This document shows positions 35,470 through 47,269 of a stretch of 64,000 bases of DNA, in pieces. The notes under the pieces were generated by a model. The model did not search any database and was not told the DNA's origin. It saw only the letters and a list, made by a program, of their open reading frames with translations. Each line of letters starts with the position of its first letter. The stretch's first letter is position 1. The position numbers and the translations under genes are program-made. Origin of the DNA: Dryomyza anilis (lineage: Eukaryota > Arthropoda > Insecta > Diptera > Dryomyzidae); the NCBI GenBank assembly GCA_951804985.1, contig OX638132.1, forward strand, positions 87,486,696 through 87,550,695, written 5' to 3'.

Positions 35470-36013
35470 TGTTACGAAAATTCCGTCTACGGAAAACTGT
35501 TCTACGAGTTCGTATCGCTGGATTGTGTACAAAATAAAAACACTCTTATGTTTGGTTTTAACTAGTATTATTTCAACTAGTATTAATTAACTTTATTTAC
35601 TTAAATAACAACTTAATAACAATCACTTATAACCACTGCTGTATTACTACAATTTATCTTTACAATGTTCGCTCACGAGATACACTAGTTCACTATCAAA
35701 TCACACTGAAGTGCTGTACCTCAGATGCGGCTTCCTTATATACTGCATGCATCAGTTCGACACGTTTCGACAAGCTTCGACTTGTTTCGAGAACCTTCTA
35801 CTCGTTTCGTGAATGACGTATGCTATTGGCATCTCATTCGCACTCATGTGTTTTAATGCGCTGATCTTCCATCTCTTTCTCGCACACTGCCTCGGTACGC
35901 TGAATGATCTTCTGTCTCTTTCTAACACATGCTTAGTGCGCTGAATTGTCTTGCGTCTCATTTATTATTGCTGAATGCTTACACTGTGGGGCAAATTACT
36001 TCTTTTCGTAACA
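35470..36013 (-). mobile_element. Solo LTR, minus orientation
   Basis: Same family as 10477-11009, inverted. TGTTACGAAAA...TTTTCGTAACA ends, 4-bp duplication GTAT at 35466-35469 and 36014-36017. TATA motif on the minus strand near 35740. Includes a short insertion relative to the first copy (544 versus 533 bp). No internal retroelement genes flank it. Confidence 0.86.
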
Positions 36014-36269
36014 GTATTGAGATATTGTTTTTTTCCGGCCTCTATTTCCGAAGTTACAGGGGTTCAAAGTTACAAAAAATGAGGCAACCTACTAAATATT
36101 AAAATATCTCTTGAACCAGAAATGCTAGAAACTCCATAGAGGTCTCGTATTAAATTTTATAAAACAAATATTTTGACAAACTAGTTTGTATTGTTTAGTG
36201 CACATCTGGATATATTTTATCAGTTACACAAATTCCAATTGGTGTACAGTGCCACCCTACACCATTCTA

Positions 36270-36390
36270 CCCCTACACCATTCTAAATTGGCTGTAGTTA
36301 TTATAACCGACTTGGCAGTTGAGAGAACTGAATAAGTTTTTTTTTTGCGTAATGCGTTGGTTAGCACAACAAATTTTTATTCTATGTGAG
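36270..36390 (-). repeat. Fragment of the CACACAGA family
   Basis: ACCGACTTGGCAGTTGAGAG, AATGCGTTGGTTAGCACAAC and TTTTTATTCTATGTGAG resemble the family in reverse orientation. Only one end remains. Confidence 0.5.
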
Positions 36391-36479
36391 CAAATATTTT
36401 TTTTTCTTGTCATAACGACATCGACCTGTGTAATTATACAAAATCAAAATTTGTAATCAGAATGCATAAACTTTTCTAC

Positions 36480-37760
36480 TATGTTTACATAATGTCGCCA
36501 ACATGCAGCAAACAACTGCGACCTATGCGATGTCTGCGAACAAATGCGATGCCAGCGTTGCCACCTTGAACATTTAAAGTTTGTGTGTGTGTGTGGTTGC
36601 AAGGTATACCTAAAAGAAGTGCAACATGCTGCATATAAATATTTATGTTGTGCTGCTTATTTTTACATTGTATCGGTACCGCAACAACACAAACAATATA
36701 CGCCATATCAACCAAAAAAAGGAGCGCGCTAAAGTAGTAAAAGAAGCGTAAAGTTTCACGAACGAAACTTTAGTATTTTTTATCTGCAGGTGCGCGCACT
36801 TGAAACATTTGCATTATACGTCAAAATGACATTTTGCGCCAGATAATGAGAGGGTGTTGTAAGTGACACGCGAGAGTGTGAGAGTGCGAGAGAAAGCGCA
36901 GCAGAGAGGCGGCTGTGTGGCAGAGATAGACAAAGCACTGTTGCCGCAGGACACAGCGAACACTTACAATGGGGAAACATTTAAAAGTTCATTGCCATCG
37001 ACATTCATTATAGATGACAGCGCCATCTATAGACACAGTCGGCAGGTGGCAGCGCTGCGCGGTGGCTGATGCTGTTGTACTTCTTTTGCTGCTTCATCTT
37101 CTTCTGCTTCTTCTTGTTGCTCTGCATATGTAATCATTGCATCTTTCAAGACACAATATGCACTGCACGCAGACAGCCATACAACGAAAGTCGTTTTACT
37201 TCCGTTTTTCTCAAAACGAAACAGGACAAAACAAAAAATGTCTGCCATCTTCTGCTGAAATTGCCTGCCAACACCTACAACGGACGATTTGTGCTGCCTG
37301 CTTTGCCTTGAACTGTGCGTCGTCGAGTCTGTGTCTTCGTGAGTTTCAAGTTTGAGTCGTCGTCGTCGTCGTGCAGCCTTTTGGCCATTCGCCGAGACCA
37401 GTTTTCAGAGTTCCTACCTCAGGCAACACTTTGTCATTGGCTTGTTTTGTCAACTCATGCATGGCATAAGGTTGCTTAGGCTCTTTAGAAGATGCGATGC
37501 TCAACAACAGCAGCAACTTGAACTTGTTGTTGTTGTTGTTGGTGTTTTGTTGCTGCCATGCTGCATAACATTATTATTGTTGTTGCTGGCTGCTGTTGCT
37601 ATTGCTATTGCTGTAGCTGTTGGTGGCAGATGTTCTGTAAATATTTGCAAAAACTTACTTTGCGATCGCAGGGGAGTTTTACATTGTTTCTAGCGGTTTA
37701 AAGCAGCCCGCTGATATAATCTAAATTTAATATGTGCCTCCACACTTTTGGCATAATCCA
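36480..37760. other. GC-richer intronic block, candidate regulatory region
   Basis: The most GC-rich non-exonic segment of the window. It has GTGTGTGTGTGTGG (36583), GACAGCGCCATCTATAG (37018-37034), GGCAGGTGGCAGCGCTGC (37041-37058), CGTCGTCGTCGTCGTG (37359) and TTGTTGTTGTTGTTGG (37527). ORFs overlap on both strands without a domain. Confidence 0.45.
37041..37058 (+). promoter_or_regulatory. CTCF-like motif (tentative)
   Basis: GGCAGGTGGCAGCGCTGC resembles the insulator-protein consensus with an AGGTGGC core followed by GC-rich bases. It is a single match in intron 5, so chance is possible. Confidence 0.3.
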
Positions 37761-37942
37761 GTGCCAATTATAATGAGCCTGCTATGCAAATAGTCCTGCA
37801 CATGTCCTTCAATTTGCTGCGCGTAATTACATTGTGTTTATAAAAATAATATCTATTTGCAATTCAATATTTAAACAATATTTTTTTTTAAATTATAAAA
37901 TAATTTTAAAATATTCTAATTTTTTAAAATTACTTTTTTCAG

Positions 37943-37999
37943 TTAAAAGTACAAGAAGCAATGCGAAAAAAGGAAAAATTTCAACGTGAACATGAAGAG
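37943..37999 (+). CDS. Coding exon 6 (57-nt microexon): coiled-coil-like
   Basis: The acceptor is acttttttcag|TTA and the donor is GAAGAG|gtaagt. It has exactly 19 codons (LKVQEAMRKKEKFQREHEE), phase 0 to phase 0. The composition is typical of a charged alpha helix or coiled coil. As it is phase-symmetric it could be a cassette exon. The following intron opens almost at once into a 2-kb T/G-rich tract. Confidence 0.82.
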
Positions 38000-38104
38000 G
38001 TAAGTTGTATATATTATTTTTGCAGATATTTTTTAAAATAAGCATAACTCAGTTTCTTAAACATATATTTTCATTATAAACAATGAAAAGAGAAAACAAA
38101 ATTT

Positions 38105-40078
38105 TCTTGTTTTTAAGTTTTTCACTACTCATTTCAAGTTTTTTAATTTATTTTAGTTATTACGTTTTTCATTTAATTTTTTGTGTTTGCTTATTTCTCT
38201 TGCTTTTGGTGTTTAAATTTGATTACGTTGCTACTGTCTTTTTTTGTATTTGTGCATTTAATGTCATGTGTTTGCTTTTATTTTTGCTTTTTATTTTGTG
38301 TTTGTCTTTTATTATTGTGCTTGACTTTGTACTTTTAAAAACTTTTAGAATTTGGTTTTCCTTTTTTCAGTTTTCTGTTTTTAATTTGTGTTTTTCTTTT
38401 TCGTTTAATTTTCTTTTAACTTTTCATTTGATTTTTTTTTTTTTAATTTTTTGGATTTACTTTTGTTTTTTCTGATTTTGTGTCTTTGGTTTTATTTTTT
38501 ATTTTTGTGATTGAGTTTTCATCTATTTATTTGTTTTTGCTAATTCCTCTTTTTTTGGTTTTAAATTTGATTACGTTACTACTGTCTGATTTTGTATTTG
38601 TGCTTTAAAAGTCATATTTTTCTTTTTATTTTGTGTTTTTGCTTTTATTATTGTGTTTGACTTTGTGATTTTAAATACGTTTTGATTTTGTTTTTTTTTT
38701 TCAAATTTCTGTTTATACTTTGTTTTTTCTTTTTCGTTTAATTTTATTTTTAATATTCTTTTCATTCTGTTTTTTTATTTGATTTACTTTTGTTTTGTTT
38801 AACTAGTTTTTTTTTTTTTTTTTGATTTTGTGTCTTCGGCTTTAGTTTTGGTCTTGATCTTGATCTTGATTTTGTTTTTGCGCTTGTTGTTTTGTTGTGT
38901 CATTGTTTGATTTTGTGTCTTTGTTTTTTGCGTTTGATTTTGTTTTTTCATTTTTATTTTTTGGATTTTTTTTTTTGGATTTTGTGTCTTCGGTTTTGGT
39001 TTTATTCTTGATCTTGATTTTGTTTTTGCGCTTGTTGTTTTGTTGTGTCATTGTTTAATTTTGTGTCTTTGTTTTTTGCTTTTGATTTCGTTTTTTCATT
39101 TTTCTATTGTGCGTTTAATTCTGTTTTCCTTTTGTTTTTGGTTTTGTTTTTTGTTTTCTGCCTTTGTATTAGTGTTCGAGTTTTTGGTTTTATTTGTGTA
39201 TTTACTTTTTGCTTTTTGGTATTTGTGCATTTGCTTTCGATTTAATTTTTCAACTTTATTGTTTGTTTTCGTTGTTCCTTTTTTTGTATTTTTAATTTTG
39301 CTTTTGTGTTTTTGCTTTTGTTTAGCTTTTGTTCAGCTTTTGTTTTCGCTGTTGGTTTTCATTTGGTTTGTGTTTGTGATTTACTTTTGGTTTGTGTTTT
39401 AGAGTTTTTGATTTTATTTTTATGTTTGTGCTTTTGTATTTTTTGTTTGTTTTTGTTTTTCATTTTCAGTTTTTCATTTTGTTTTTGCATTAGTGTTTGA
39501 TTTTTTGGTTTTATTTTTGTGTCTTTGCTTTTTGGTTTGTGTATTTGCTGTCGATTTTATGTATTAGCGTTATTGTTTGGTTTTTGTTGTTACTTCTTTT
39601 GTATTTTAAATTTTGCTTTCGTGTTTTTGCTTTTGTGTCGCTCTTGTTTTTGCTGTTGGTTTTCATTTGGTTCGTGTTTTTGATTCACTTTTGGTTTGTG
39701 TTTTAGAGTTTTGATTTTGTTTCTGTTTTTATATTTCTGCTTTTGTGTTTTTGTTTGTTTTTGTGTTTTTCTTTTGTTTCTGGTTTTTATTTTGTTTTTG
39801 TATTTTTCGTTTGTTTCTGGTTTTTGGGTTTTTTTTTTGTTTCTGGTTTTCATTTTGTTTTTGTATTTTTCGTTTGTTTCTGGTTTTGGTTTTGTTTTTT
39901 CTTTTGTTAATGTGATTTTGATTTACACTTTTTCTTTTGTATTTTGCTTTCATTTTGTGTTTTTGAATTTGTTGTTGCTTTTTGGTTTTTGCTTTTGTTT
40001 TGTACTTTTGTTTTTTGTTGTTGCTTTTGTAATATATATAATTTTTTTTTGTTTTTGAGTTTTATTTTTTCATATTCG
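38105..40078 (+). repeat. T/G-rich, C-poor degenerate simple-sequence tract 1
   Basis: About 2 kb composed of variants of TTTTTG, TTTTGTGTTTTTG and TTTTGCTTTTG, with few A and C. On the opposite strand it reads Lys/Asn/Gln-rich in open frames up to 87 codons; on the + strand Phe/Leu/Cys/Val-rich up to 130. This is composition, not coding. It ends at a non-repetitive junction (CATATTCGTAGCTGGTATAA). Confidence 0.82.
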
Positions 40079-40479
40079 TAGCTGGTATAAATGAAATATA
40101 TCATTTTGAAAGTTTAGGTTGTATGAAAGGTACCACGTCCCTTCATCTATATAAGCGGGCGGTGACATTAGTCATTCTGGGGACTTCCCACTATCCGCTT
40201 GTAATATTTCAAATCGATTCAGTGGTATTTAACAAAGTCACTACGCATATTAAATTTGATTGCAGAGATTACAGAGTTTGGAAAAATAGAGCCCTCCTCT
40301 CCCAATGTTGTTTTTTGTATTTTTGACAAACATAACATATGCCAACTTATTTGAAATATGCACAAAACAATAAAGAAAATCTGTCATAAATATTTATCTA
40401 GCACTAATTGTCATACGTTTTGCCAACAATAAATTTAAATTAATATCATATTTTTGGGTTTTGTTAACCTTACCAACTG

Positions 40480-41900
40480 AGTCGTACTCTCGCAGGGTCT
40501 AAATATTTAATGGACGTCTATTGTTTACTGTCGTCTTGTACTAGTGCTGTGCTGTTTTATGCATTATATATGCCTTTCTTTCTTTCAATCTCAATCTCTA
40601 TTTCTATTGCTTTCTCTATCGCTCATTCTGTGCGAAAACAAATGAACTTCTTGTACAATGGCAGCAGACAAGCGTGGAAAGCGCCTTAGATGAGTAGATG
40701 AGTCCTTGTGAAAATTGCTACCAAGGACATTTTTATGTTGGTTTTATTATTTCTCTATGTTTTGTAGCTGCATGATAGACGGACGGCCACACTTGGCGCA
40801 ATTACAATTGCATGCATTTTGCATGAATGCCTCCGACTACTGTACTGTTGTTGGTTGCACAGTAATAACAATTATTACTGTTGCTTATATTGTTGTTGTG
40901 CTGCTTCGCCTTCTTCTTCTTCTTCTTCTTGAGCACACATTTAAGTTGTCATTTATATATTCTAGTTTTGCTCCTTTGTAAGGATCCAGAGCACTTTGGG
41001 TTTGTTTGTGTGTCTGTCTGTCCTTTGTGTGAGTGTCCTTAAACGTGTGCGCAATTTGCAGCCGTTGTTTGTGCTGCAATTATGCAAAGGTTGTTGTACC
41101 TTTTGCAACAAAAACAACAACAACAACAATAAAATCAACCACTTTATTTTATTGTCTTAAATCAATTTAGCCTTAGCTGCATAAATTGCAAAAATTTTAC
41201 AAATTTCCATTTTTTACAATTTAACAATTTCACAAAAATTCAAGTCCGTCATGTGTCAGTGTGCCATAAAAATGATTTTAAACCCAGCGGTACTTGAATC
41301 GCACCACTTAGTAGCAAATCTACTACGAACGTAGTCAATTACTATGCAGCTCGCATGCTTTATTATGTTGCAATTGCTGTTGCTGCCAAGTCGGAAGACA
41401 TTCAACATCCAACATTCTCCATTTCAACATCAACTTGAAATGGAATTTTGTAATTTTTATGCTGTATTCGTTGGCTAAGCGAAGAAGGGCAGGCAGGCAG
41501 GCAGCTGCCAACGCCCGGCACTCAGTCAGTTAGTTGGCTGCAGTGCATCATAAGCAGAGATGGCTCAAATCCCGAGTTAGTGTCCTGCAATTGTTTTGCG
41601 AGTATTTTTTTTTTAGTAATTTGTATTTTTTCTATTTACTCCTTATTCCTGCCTAGGTTATGTTCTAATAAAACTTGCTGTATCTCCGCTGTTTGGCCAC
41701 AACAGTCACGTAGTGCTCTGACTGTACGCTGTTTCCAAAACTAGTACCTGTTTCTTTTGCAAAAGTTTTGTATCAAACAATAAGACAAGCAGTCAGCTGT
41801 GTAGTTGCTCATCATGTTATCAATTTCAATATTAGTTTTATTTGTAGTGTAGAATGTACTCTACACACTATTTAATAAGGATACGTATGCTTTTGCAACA
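40480..41900. other. Single-copy-looking intronic block
   Basis: Contains CTTCTTCTTCTTCTTCTTC (40911), AACAACAACAACAACA (41108), a GGCAGGCAGGCAGGCAG run (41490) and otherwise ordinary sequence. No exon could be supported. Confidence 0.4.
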
Positions 41901-42239
41901 TGTCTAAGTTGCCATAATGTACAAAATAAATAAATTTAAATACATTTTTTTTTCATATACTAATTAAAAACATAAAAATCACATCAAAAAACAATTTCTC
42001 ACACACATATTACTGCAGGAATCACATATATGTTTGATGCTTTATGAAAACATATTAATAAATGCCTAATAAATTCGATATAAGTGTTGTAATAAGTGTT
42101 GAACAATGCAATATGCAATACGACTCTAAATAACATTATGTTTGTGTAGGAATACACAGAAACATTTTGATGTTTCGCTTGAAAATGGTGTATGTTCATG
42201 CAGAAACATAATTATTATTATTACATTCAAACAAAGAAT

Positions 42240-43199
42240 ATTAAAACCGGAACATTAATATATTTACAAGCACACACGTTTTGAAACGACTTGAATTTAA
42301 ATATGTTTTCAGTGAAACATATTGTTGTTTGAATTCAAATATCAATATTATTGCATACATAACCAAAGAATCATCATCTTCTTGATGAATTTCTTTCTTC
42401 AAACCATGATTCATTGTATTGAAGTACGATTCATAATATTGATAACCACAAAGCAGCAATGTTATGAATTCATTATCAACTTGATGACTGACCGAAAAAG
42501 TGTTCTTTAATATTATGAACTGTATGAGAAGAATACGTTTCATCAAATTAACGAACAAATACATAAAATACAATATATTCATCATATTGAAGAATGCTGT
42601 ACAGCAAATCAAATTTCCATATAGGACAACAAATTTTTTCTGAAATAAAAATATTTTTTTTCGGACAAATTTTGTTTTACGAAAAACATTTTTTTTCGAT
42701 ATTTTTTTTTAATTTTTTTTGAGATTTTATTAAAATTTTTTTTTTTTTAATTTTTTTTAATATTTTTTTTTTCGCACTAATCTTTTTTTTAGATATTTTT
42801 TTTTTGAGAGATTTTTAAATTTTTTTTTTTTTTTAATTTTTAAAATTTTTTTTTTCGCACTAACTTTTTTTTTGAATTTTATTTCTTCATTGAATTTTTG
42901 AAAAAACAATTTCGCGATGCAATAGGACAAAATTGAGTTATAATTAACTATAAAAAAAATTCTGAAAAAACATATTTTTTTAGGACACATTTTTTTTACG
43001 AAAATTTAGGACACATTTACCTTTTGAATTTTTTTTTTTTAATTTTTTTTTCGATTTTTATTTCTTAAGGGTTTTTTTTTTCATTTTTATTTTTGAAAAA
43101 CAATTTCGCGTTTTTTTTCTAATAATATTTCAATTCGCGTTTTTTCCATTTTTATTTTGGTAAACAATTTCGCGTTGTAATAGGACAAAATTGAGTAAA
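42240..43199 (-). repeat. AT-rich family A, copy 2 (inverted), with long T runs
   Basis: Contains, inverted, TTCATCATATTGAAGAATGC-type and CACTTTTTCGGTCAGTCATC motifs and the unoccupied SINE target (42465-42500). The T-run part is made of units with CAATTTCGCGATGCAATAGG and ACAAAATTGAGT. Confidence 0.7.
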
Positions 43200-44698
43200 T
43201 CTATTATATATAAAAATGAAATGTCCTGTGTGTGCCAGAGCATCACGGGAGAACGATCAGACGGATTTGCCTGATTCTTTTTGTATTTTGTTCGTGGTTT
43301 CGAAAAAAGAAAAGTCGGAAAAACCCAAAGGAAAATCCGGAAAATCCGGAAAATCGAAAAGAATCTAAATTTGAACCTAGGACCTAGATATTTGGACAGG
43401 GTGTTGATTTCCGGACGTGAGAGCGCACTACGAAGGGATTTTTGGAAATTTGCCTCCTAAGGTACAAAACTAAACTTTTATTTCAAAATAGCTGTATAAG
43501 ATAGCCACAGTTATGGAGTGGCACTTCCCATATAACCATAACTTTAAAAATGCTATAACTCCTGACCAGAGTTATGAAAATTGAAACAAAGGTTCATTTA
43601 AAAAGTAAAATCGTCACGTAGAATGCGGGATTGTATAAAGGGGCGTGGCACCTTTTATATAACAAAAACATTAAAAATGCTATAACTCCTGACATACTAA
43701 AAGTAGAGTTATAAAAATCAAATCAAATGTTCATATTTAAAACTCCGATCATCACGCCGAATATGGACGGGATTGGACAATGGGTCGTGGCACCTCCCAT
43801 ACAAAAAAAAACCTTAACATTTGCTATTACTCTTTACCTACTAAGTGCAGAGTTTAAAAAATCGAAACAAAAGATTATATTAAACATTGTAATTGTCACA
43901 TAGAATCAGGGCTGGAAAAAAATCCGGATACTTTGTGGAAAAAATTCACCGTCTTGGATCTGGAAGCCGTTTTCTTCAGATCCTATTAGATTCAATCAAT
44001 ATCTACCGCTTCAAAAATTGTCATAGAATTGACTTGAATTAAATCCATGGTTTCGGCGACTACATCATTAAATTATTTGGATCTACATAAAGGTCTAAGT
44101 TGGGTAATATGTATGTTGTCTAATATAATATATGAATCATTTCATTACCATCTTCACCAGAGATTTCATCCAGCAGTGGTTCAAATAATTATTTTCGATT
44201 TGGTGATTTATAACAAATTCTTAAATTTTCAAAACATAAATTGTACCCTGAAAACCACAAATATATTTTCTTAGTTATAATTCGAAAAATGTTCAAAAAT
44301 AAAAAAAATCCGAAAATCTTGGAATTTTTAAGTGGATGAAATCCAAAAAAAAAACGAATGGATTTTTTGGGAGTGGAGAGCCCTGCGTAGAATTTGGACG
44401 GAATTGGACAATGGGGCGAGACACCTCCCATATAACAAACTTTTTAAAAATGCTAAAACTGCTGACTTACTTAGAGCAGAGTTGTACAACTCGAAACAAA
44501 GGATCATTTTTAAAAATGTTAATAGCCACGTGGAATGTGATCGAGATTGGAAATAGAGGCATGACACTATGATCAATATGGGAGTGAAAAGGCGACGTGC
44601 CCTAAAAAGGGGCGTAAATGTATCCACACTTTATGAGCGATATAGTTTTACAATTACAAAAACTTAGCACGGGGGAAGCTGTGAACGGATCCAGCTAG
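43200..44698 (+). mobile_element. Helitron, non-autonomous, about 1.5 kb
   Basis: The 5' end TCTATTATATATAAAAATGA and the 3' end ...AACGGATCCAGCTAG match Helitron rules (TC start, CTRR end), inserted between A and T with no target duplication. A GC-rich potential hairpin (GCACGGGGGAAGCTGTG) precedes the 3' end. The interior has diverged ~150-bp units, each containing a form of GGATTGGACAATGGG(G/T)CG and CATATAACAAA..ATGCTATAACTCC. No Rep/helicase ORF is present. It sits within the T-rich element around it. Confidence 0.8.
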
Positions 44699-45030
44699 TT
44701 TAAATATAAAAAAAAAATTCTGAAAAAAAAAAATATTTTTTAGGACAAATTTTTTTTTTGGAAAAAAAAAATTTTCAGAGTATTTTTTTTTTTTGAAAAT
44801 ATTTTTTTTTCAGAGAATTTTTTTTTTTTTTTAATTTTCTGACAATATTTATTTTTTAGGTAATTTTTTTTTTTTTTTTTTAAAAAATATTTTTTGAATT
44901 TATTTTTTTGCACAATTATTTTTCGAATTTTATATTATAAGGAAATTTTATTTTTTTTTTATATTTTTTATTTTCGAAAAACAATTTCGCTATTCAATAG
45001 GACCAAATTGAGTATAATAAAATATACCTC
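44699..45030 (-). repeat. Continuation of T-rich family A beyond the Helitron
   Basis: TTAGGACAAATTTTTTTTTT and ACAATTTCGCTATTCAATAG with CAAATTGAGTATAAT continue the units seen before 43200, showing that the Helitron split this element. Confidence 0.65.
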
Positions 45031-45411
45031 AAATATGAGGCAATGATATTTTCTGATTACATGAAGGTAACATGAAAAAAGAGTACCAAAATTATATTGA
45101 AAAAAGTAGAGCATATTAACAAATTGTAGTAATTTTGTTACTTGTTAAATTATAGGATAAACTGAGTATTAAGTCAAAATGAGAACTTTAGATATATAGA
45201 ATTGAGAAATTTAGAAATGAAAAAGAAAAAATTTTATTTCTGATTATTATACCATGTCTTACAATGTTCGTAAAATCAAAAAAAAAAAAAAACAAAATGG
45301 AAAGATCTCCTTAATATATTTTATTCATTCGTATTAAAGAATGTCAAAGCTTTAAAATTTTAAATATTGCATTTTAAACATAATAAATAATATATATTAT
45401 TTTACTTTTAG

Positions 45412-45466
45412 ATACTTCGTGACATACGTCAGGGTCTGCTACAAATGAGCCGCGAGGGACGCATCG
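45412..45466 (+). CDS. Coding exon 7 (55 nt): end of helical region
   Basis: Acceptor attattttacttttag|ATA, donor GCATCG|gtaagt. It encodes ILRDIRQGLLQMSREGRI plus one base. It continues the charged helix from exon 6 (LKVQEAMRKKEKF...EE into ILRDIRQGL). The phase at the 3' end (one base left) matches exon 8, which begins by completing Asp. The preceding intron, about 7.4 kb, is the longest intron whose two ends both lie in the window. Confidence 0.83.
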
Positions 45467-46286
45467 GTAAGTCGAAATTCACAACTGTTTCAATACAGAA
45501 AATATAACAATTGATTGCAGTTTGAACAACAACAAAAAAATAGAATTTTCTACAAAAATCAGTCAAATTTATTCAATTATACCGAAACAATTTATTTCAA
45601 TTTAATATTTAAAAAAAAATAAAATAAAATGTTACCGCTGTCTGCATTTGAAATGCGCATGAGCACGAGGAGCATGAAATGAAACCTATGTTTCACATAT
45701 ACATACTACATATGCAATTGCACACACACACACACACACAGGCACACATACAGATAGATGCCTCTGCTGATTCAGCAGCAACTCATATGCATAACTGAGC
45801 ATAAAATTTAATGTCCGTTTCCTGTCTCACATACGCACACGGCGCTGTCTGTGTGACTGTGTGTGTGCTGTGTATGTGCGTGTGTGAGCGCTTTGCATTT
45901 GTCGTCGTTTTAGTGTCCTTTTTGCTTTTCATTTCCTTTGCATTTCATTCACAAAACGACCAGAAATAAAATCTGTTCAACAGCGCGTAAAGCTATTTCG
46001 CAAAAACTTGCATCAACAACTTTTTCGGTGACTGCTGCTGCAACTTCTTGACGTTGTTGCTGCTCCAGCAAAGGATCAGCATGTTGTCGCTTCAAAATTG
46101 CAGCAATGTTGTTTTAAAAGCCCTGGCGCAATAAATTCTACTATTTAATACTGAAAGAAATGTTTTTCAGTTTTAATTGTTTTATTTAGTTTTGTTTAGA
46201 ACTTGAAACTTTCATTCTTAATGTTTGCGCCAATTGACATTTTTTATCAATTTGTTTTATATTTATTTAAATTTCTTTCAACACAG
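45467..46286 (+). other. Intron between exons 7 and 8
   Basis: This 820-bp intron has no recognisable transposon. It has a (CA)n tract near 45.72 kb, a TG-rich tract near 45.85 kb and GC-richer DNA to 46.1 kb, so it may hold conserved regulatory sequence. Confidence 0.75.
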
Positions 46287-46444
46287 ATGATACCTACATG
46301 TACGATGATGCTGTGCGTGGTCCAGCTTATGCGGTCTCTGGTCTGCATCACCAGGGTCACTGGTATGATGAACCGCCCTACGAAAGCGATCCGGATGACT
46401 TTTTGATGGCGGGCCTCAACTGTGGTCCGGCGGCAACAATACAG
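46287..46444 (+). CDS. Coding exon 8: acidic Tyr/Asp-rich segment
   Basis: Acceptor tttcaacacag|ATG, donor ATACAG|gtagat. After completing Asp it encodes DTYMYDDAVRGPAYAVSGLH, a HQGHWYDEPPYESDPDDFL stretch and AGLNCGPAATIQ, and ends in phase 0. It is dense in Tyr, Asp and Pro. Several Tyr sit near acidic residues, a pattern compatible with tyrosine phosphorylation or SH2/SH3 docking (inference). An ATG lies at the acceptor in another frame, but it is not the gene's frame. A mariner-type MITE lies 93 bp downstream of the donor. Confidence 0.87.
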
Positions 46445-46537
46445 GTAGATTTTAATTTATAAACTAGATATTTTATATCCATATATTTTTAATAATCAGA
46501 ATTGCGATATAAGAACGGCAAACTTCATATAAAAATA

Positions 46538-46866
46538 AAGGGTTTTTCAATAAGAGCGCTACAAAAGTTTTTCAAGAGTTTTTCAACAGAGACGCTACAA
46601 AAGTAGAGCGACAGAGACAGCAAACAACGCCATATTTCTTGTCGCTCTTATGACATTTCTCTTCAATATTTCATGATGGAAAGATATACGAGCCAACAAC
46701 GAGTCGAAATTATTAAAATTTACTACCGAAATTCGAATTCGTATGTCATTCCATCATGAAATGGCAAATCTTACTAAAGAGCAATGTCAAAAGAGCGGCA
46801 AGAAATATGGCGTCGTTTGCTGTCCCTGTCAGTCTACTTTTGTAGCGTCCCATTTGAAAAACCCTT
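46538..46866 (+). mobile_element. Palindromic mariner-type MITE, copy 3
   Basis: A 329-bp element starting AAGGGTTTTTCAATAAGAGC and ending GAAAAACCCTT, TA on both sides. The core has ATGGAAAGATATACGAGCCA and the same transposase-like start as the other copies. It lies 93 bp downstream of the exon 8 donor, in gene orientation, and could fold into a long hairpin in the pre-mRNA. Confidence 0.87.
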
Positions 46867-47269
46867 TATTATACGAAAAATTATCAAACCAAAATCGATT
46901 CCGAATATCAATTTAAAATAATATTTATCAATTATTCAAAATATTCAAAATTACCCAAGTGCTGTAACAAATCTTATTTTATTCAGTTTCTTTAGTACTC
47001 CCGCTCTTAAACCCTAAATTATTTTGTAACAGAATTTTTGTTTTATTTTAAAACATTTTAAAGCAAAGCTGTTTATTTTCTACTTAATAATGAAGAAACA
47101 AAAAAGTAACAGAAATATTTTGTGAATTTTTAAAAGTAAAATAAAATAAAATATTAAAAGTAAAATAAATTTTTGTAATAGTAAAATAAAATATAAAATA
47201 TATGCTGCGAATTAATCGAAATGAGGCCTGATTATGGATTTTTATTCGATTTTCTTAAACTTAATATTT

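Larger units (their letters stand above)
33527..37942 (+). other. Intron between exons 5 and 6
   Basis: In order: a solo MITE end (33566-33628), a CCCTAGTRG MITE (33713-34169), GGAACC-type repeat fragments (34.74-35.30 kb), a solo LTR on the minus strand (35470-36013), and a ~1.2-kb GC-rich single-copy-looking block (36.48-37.76 kb) that is the best candidate regulatory segment in this intron. Confidence 0.75.
38000..45411 (+). other. 7.4-kb intron between exons 6 and 7
   Basis: It contains a T/G-rich tract (38.1-40.08 kb), single-copy-looking sequence (40.48-41.9 kb), a minus-oriented copy of the AT-rich family seen at both window ends (from 42.24 kb), long T runs, and a Helitron (43200-44698) inserted in the T-rich part. 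From 45.0 to 45.4 kb I see only AT-rich sequence. Confidence 0.75.

Noticed and set aside
38083..40104. Phe/Leu/Cys-rich ORFs on + and Lys/Asn/Gln-rich ORFs on the minus strand
   Set aside because: Products of a T/G-rich simple-sequence tract; composition alone explains the lack of stops.
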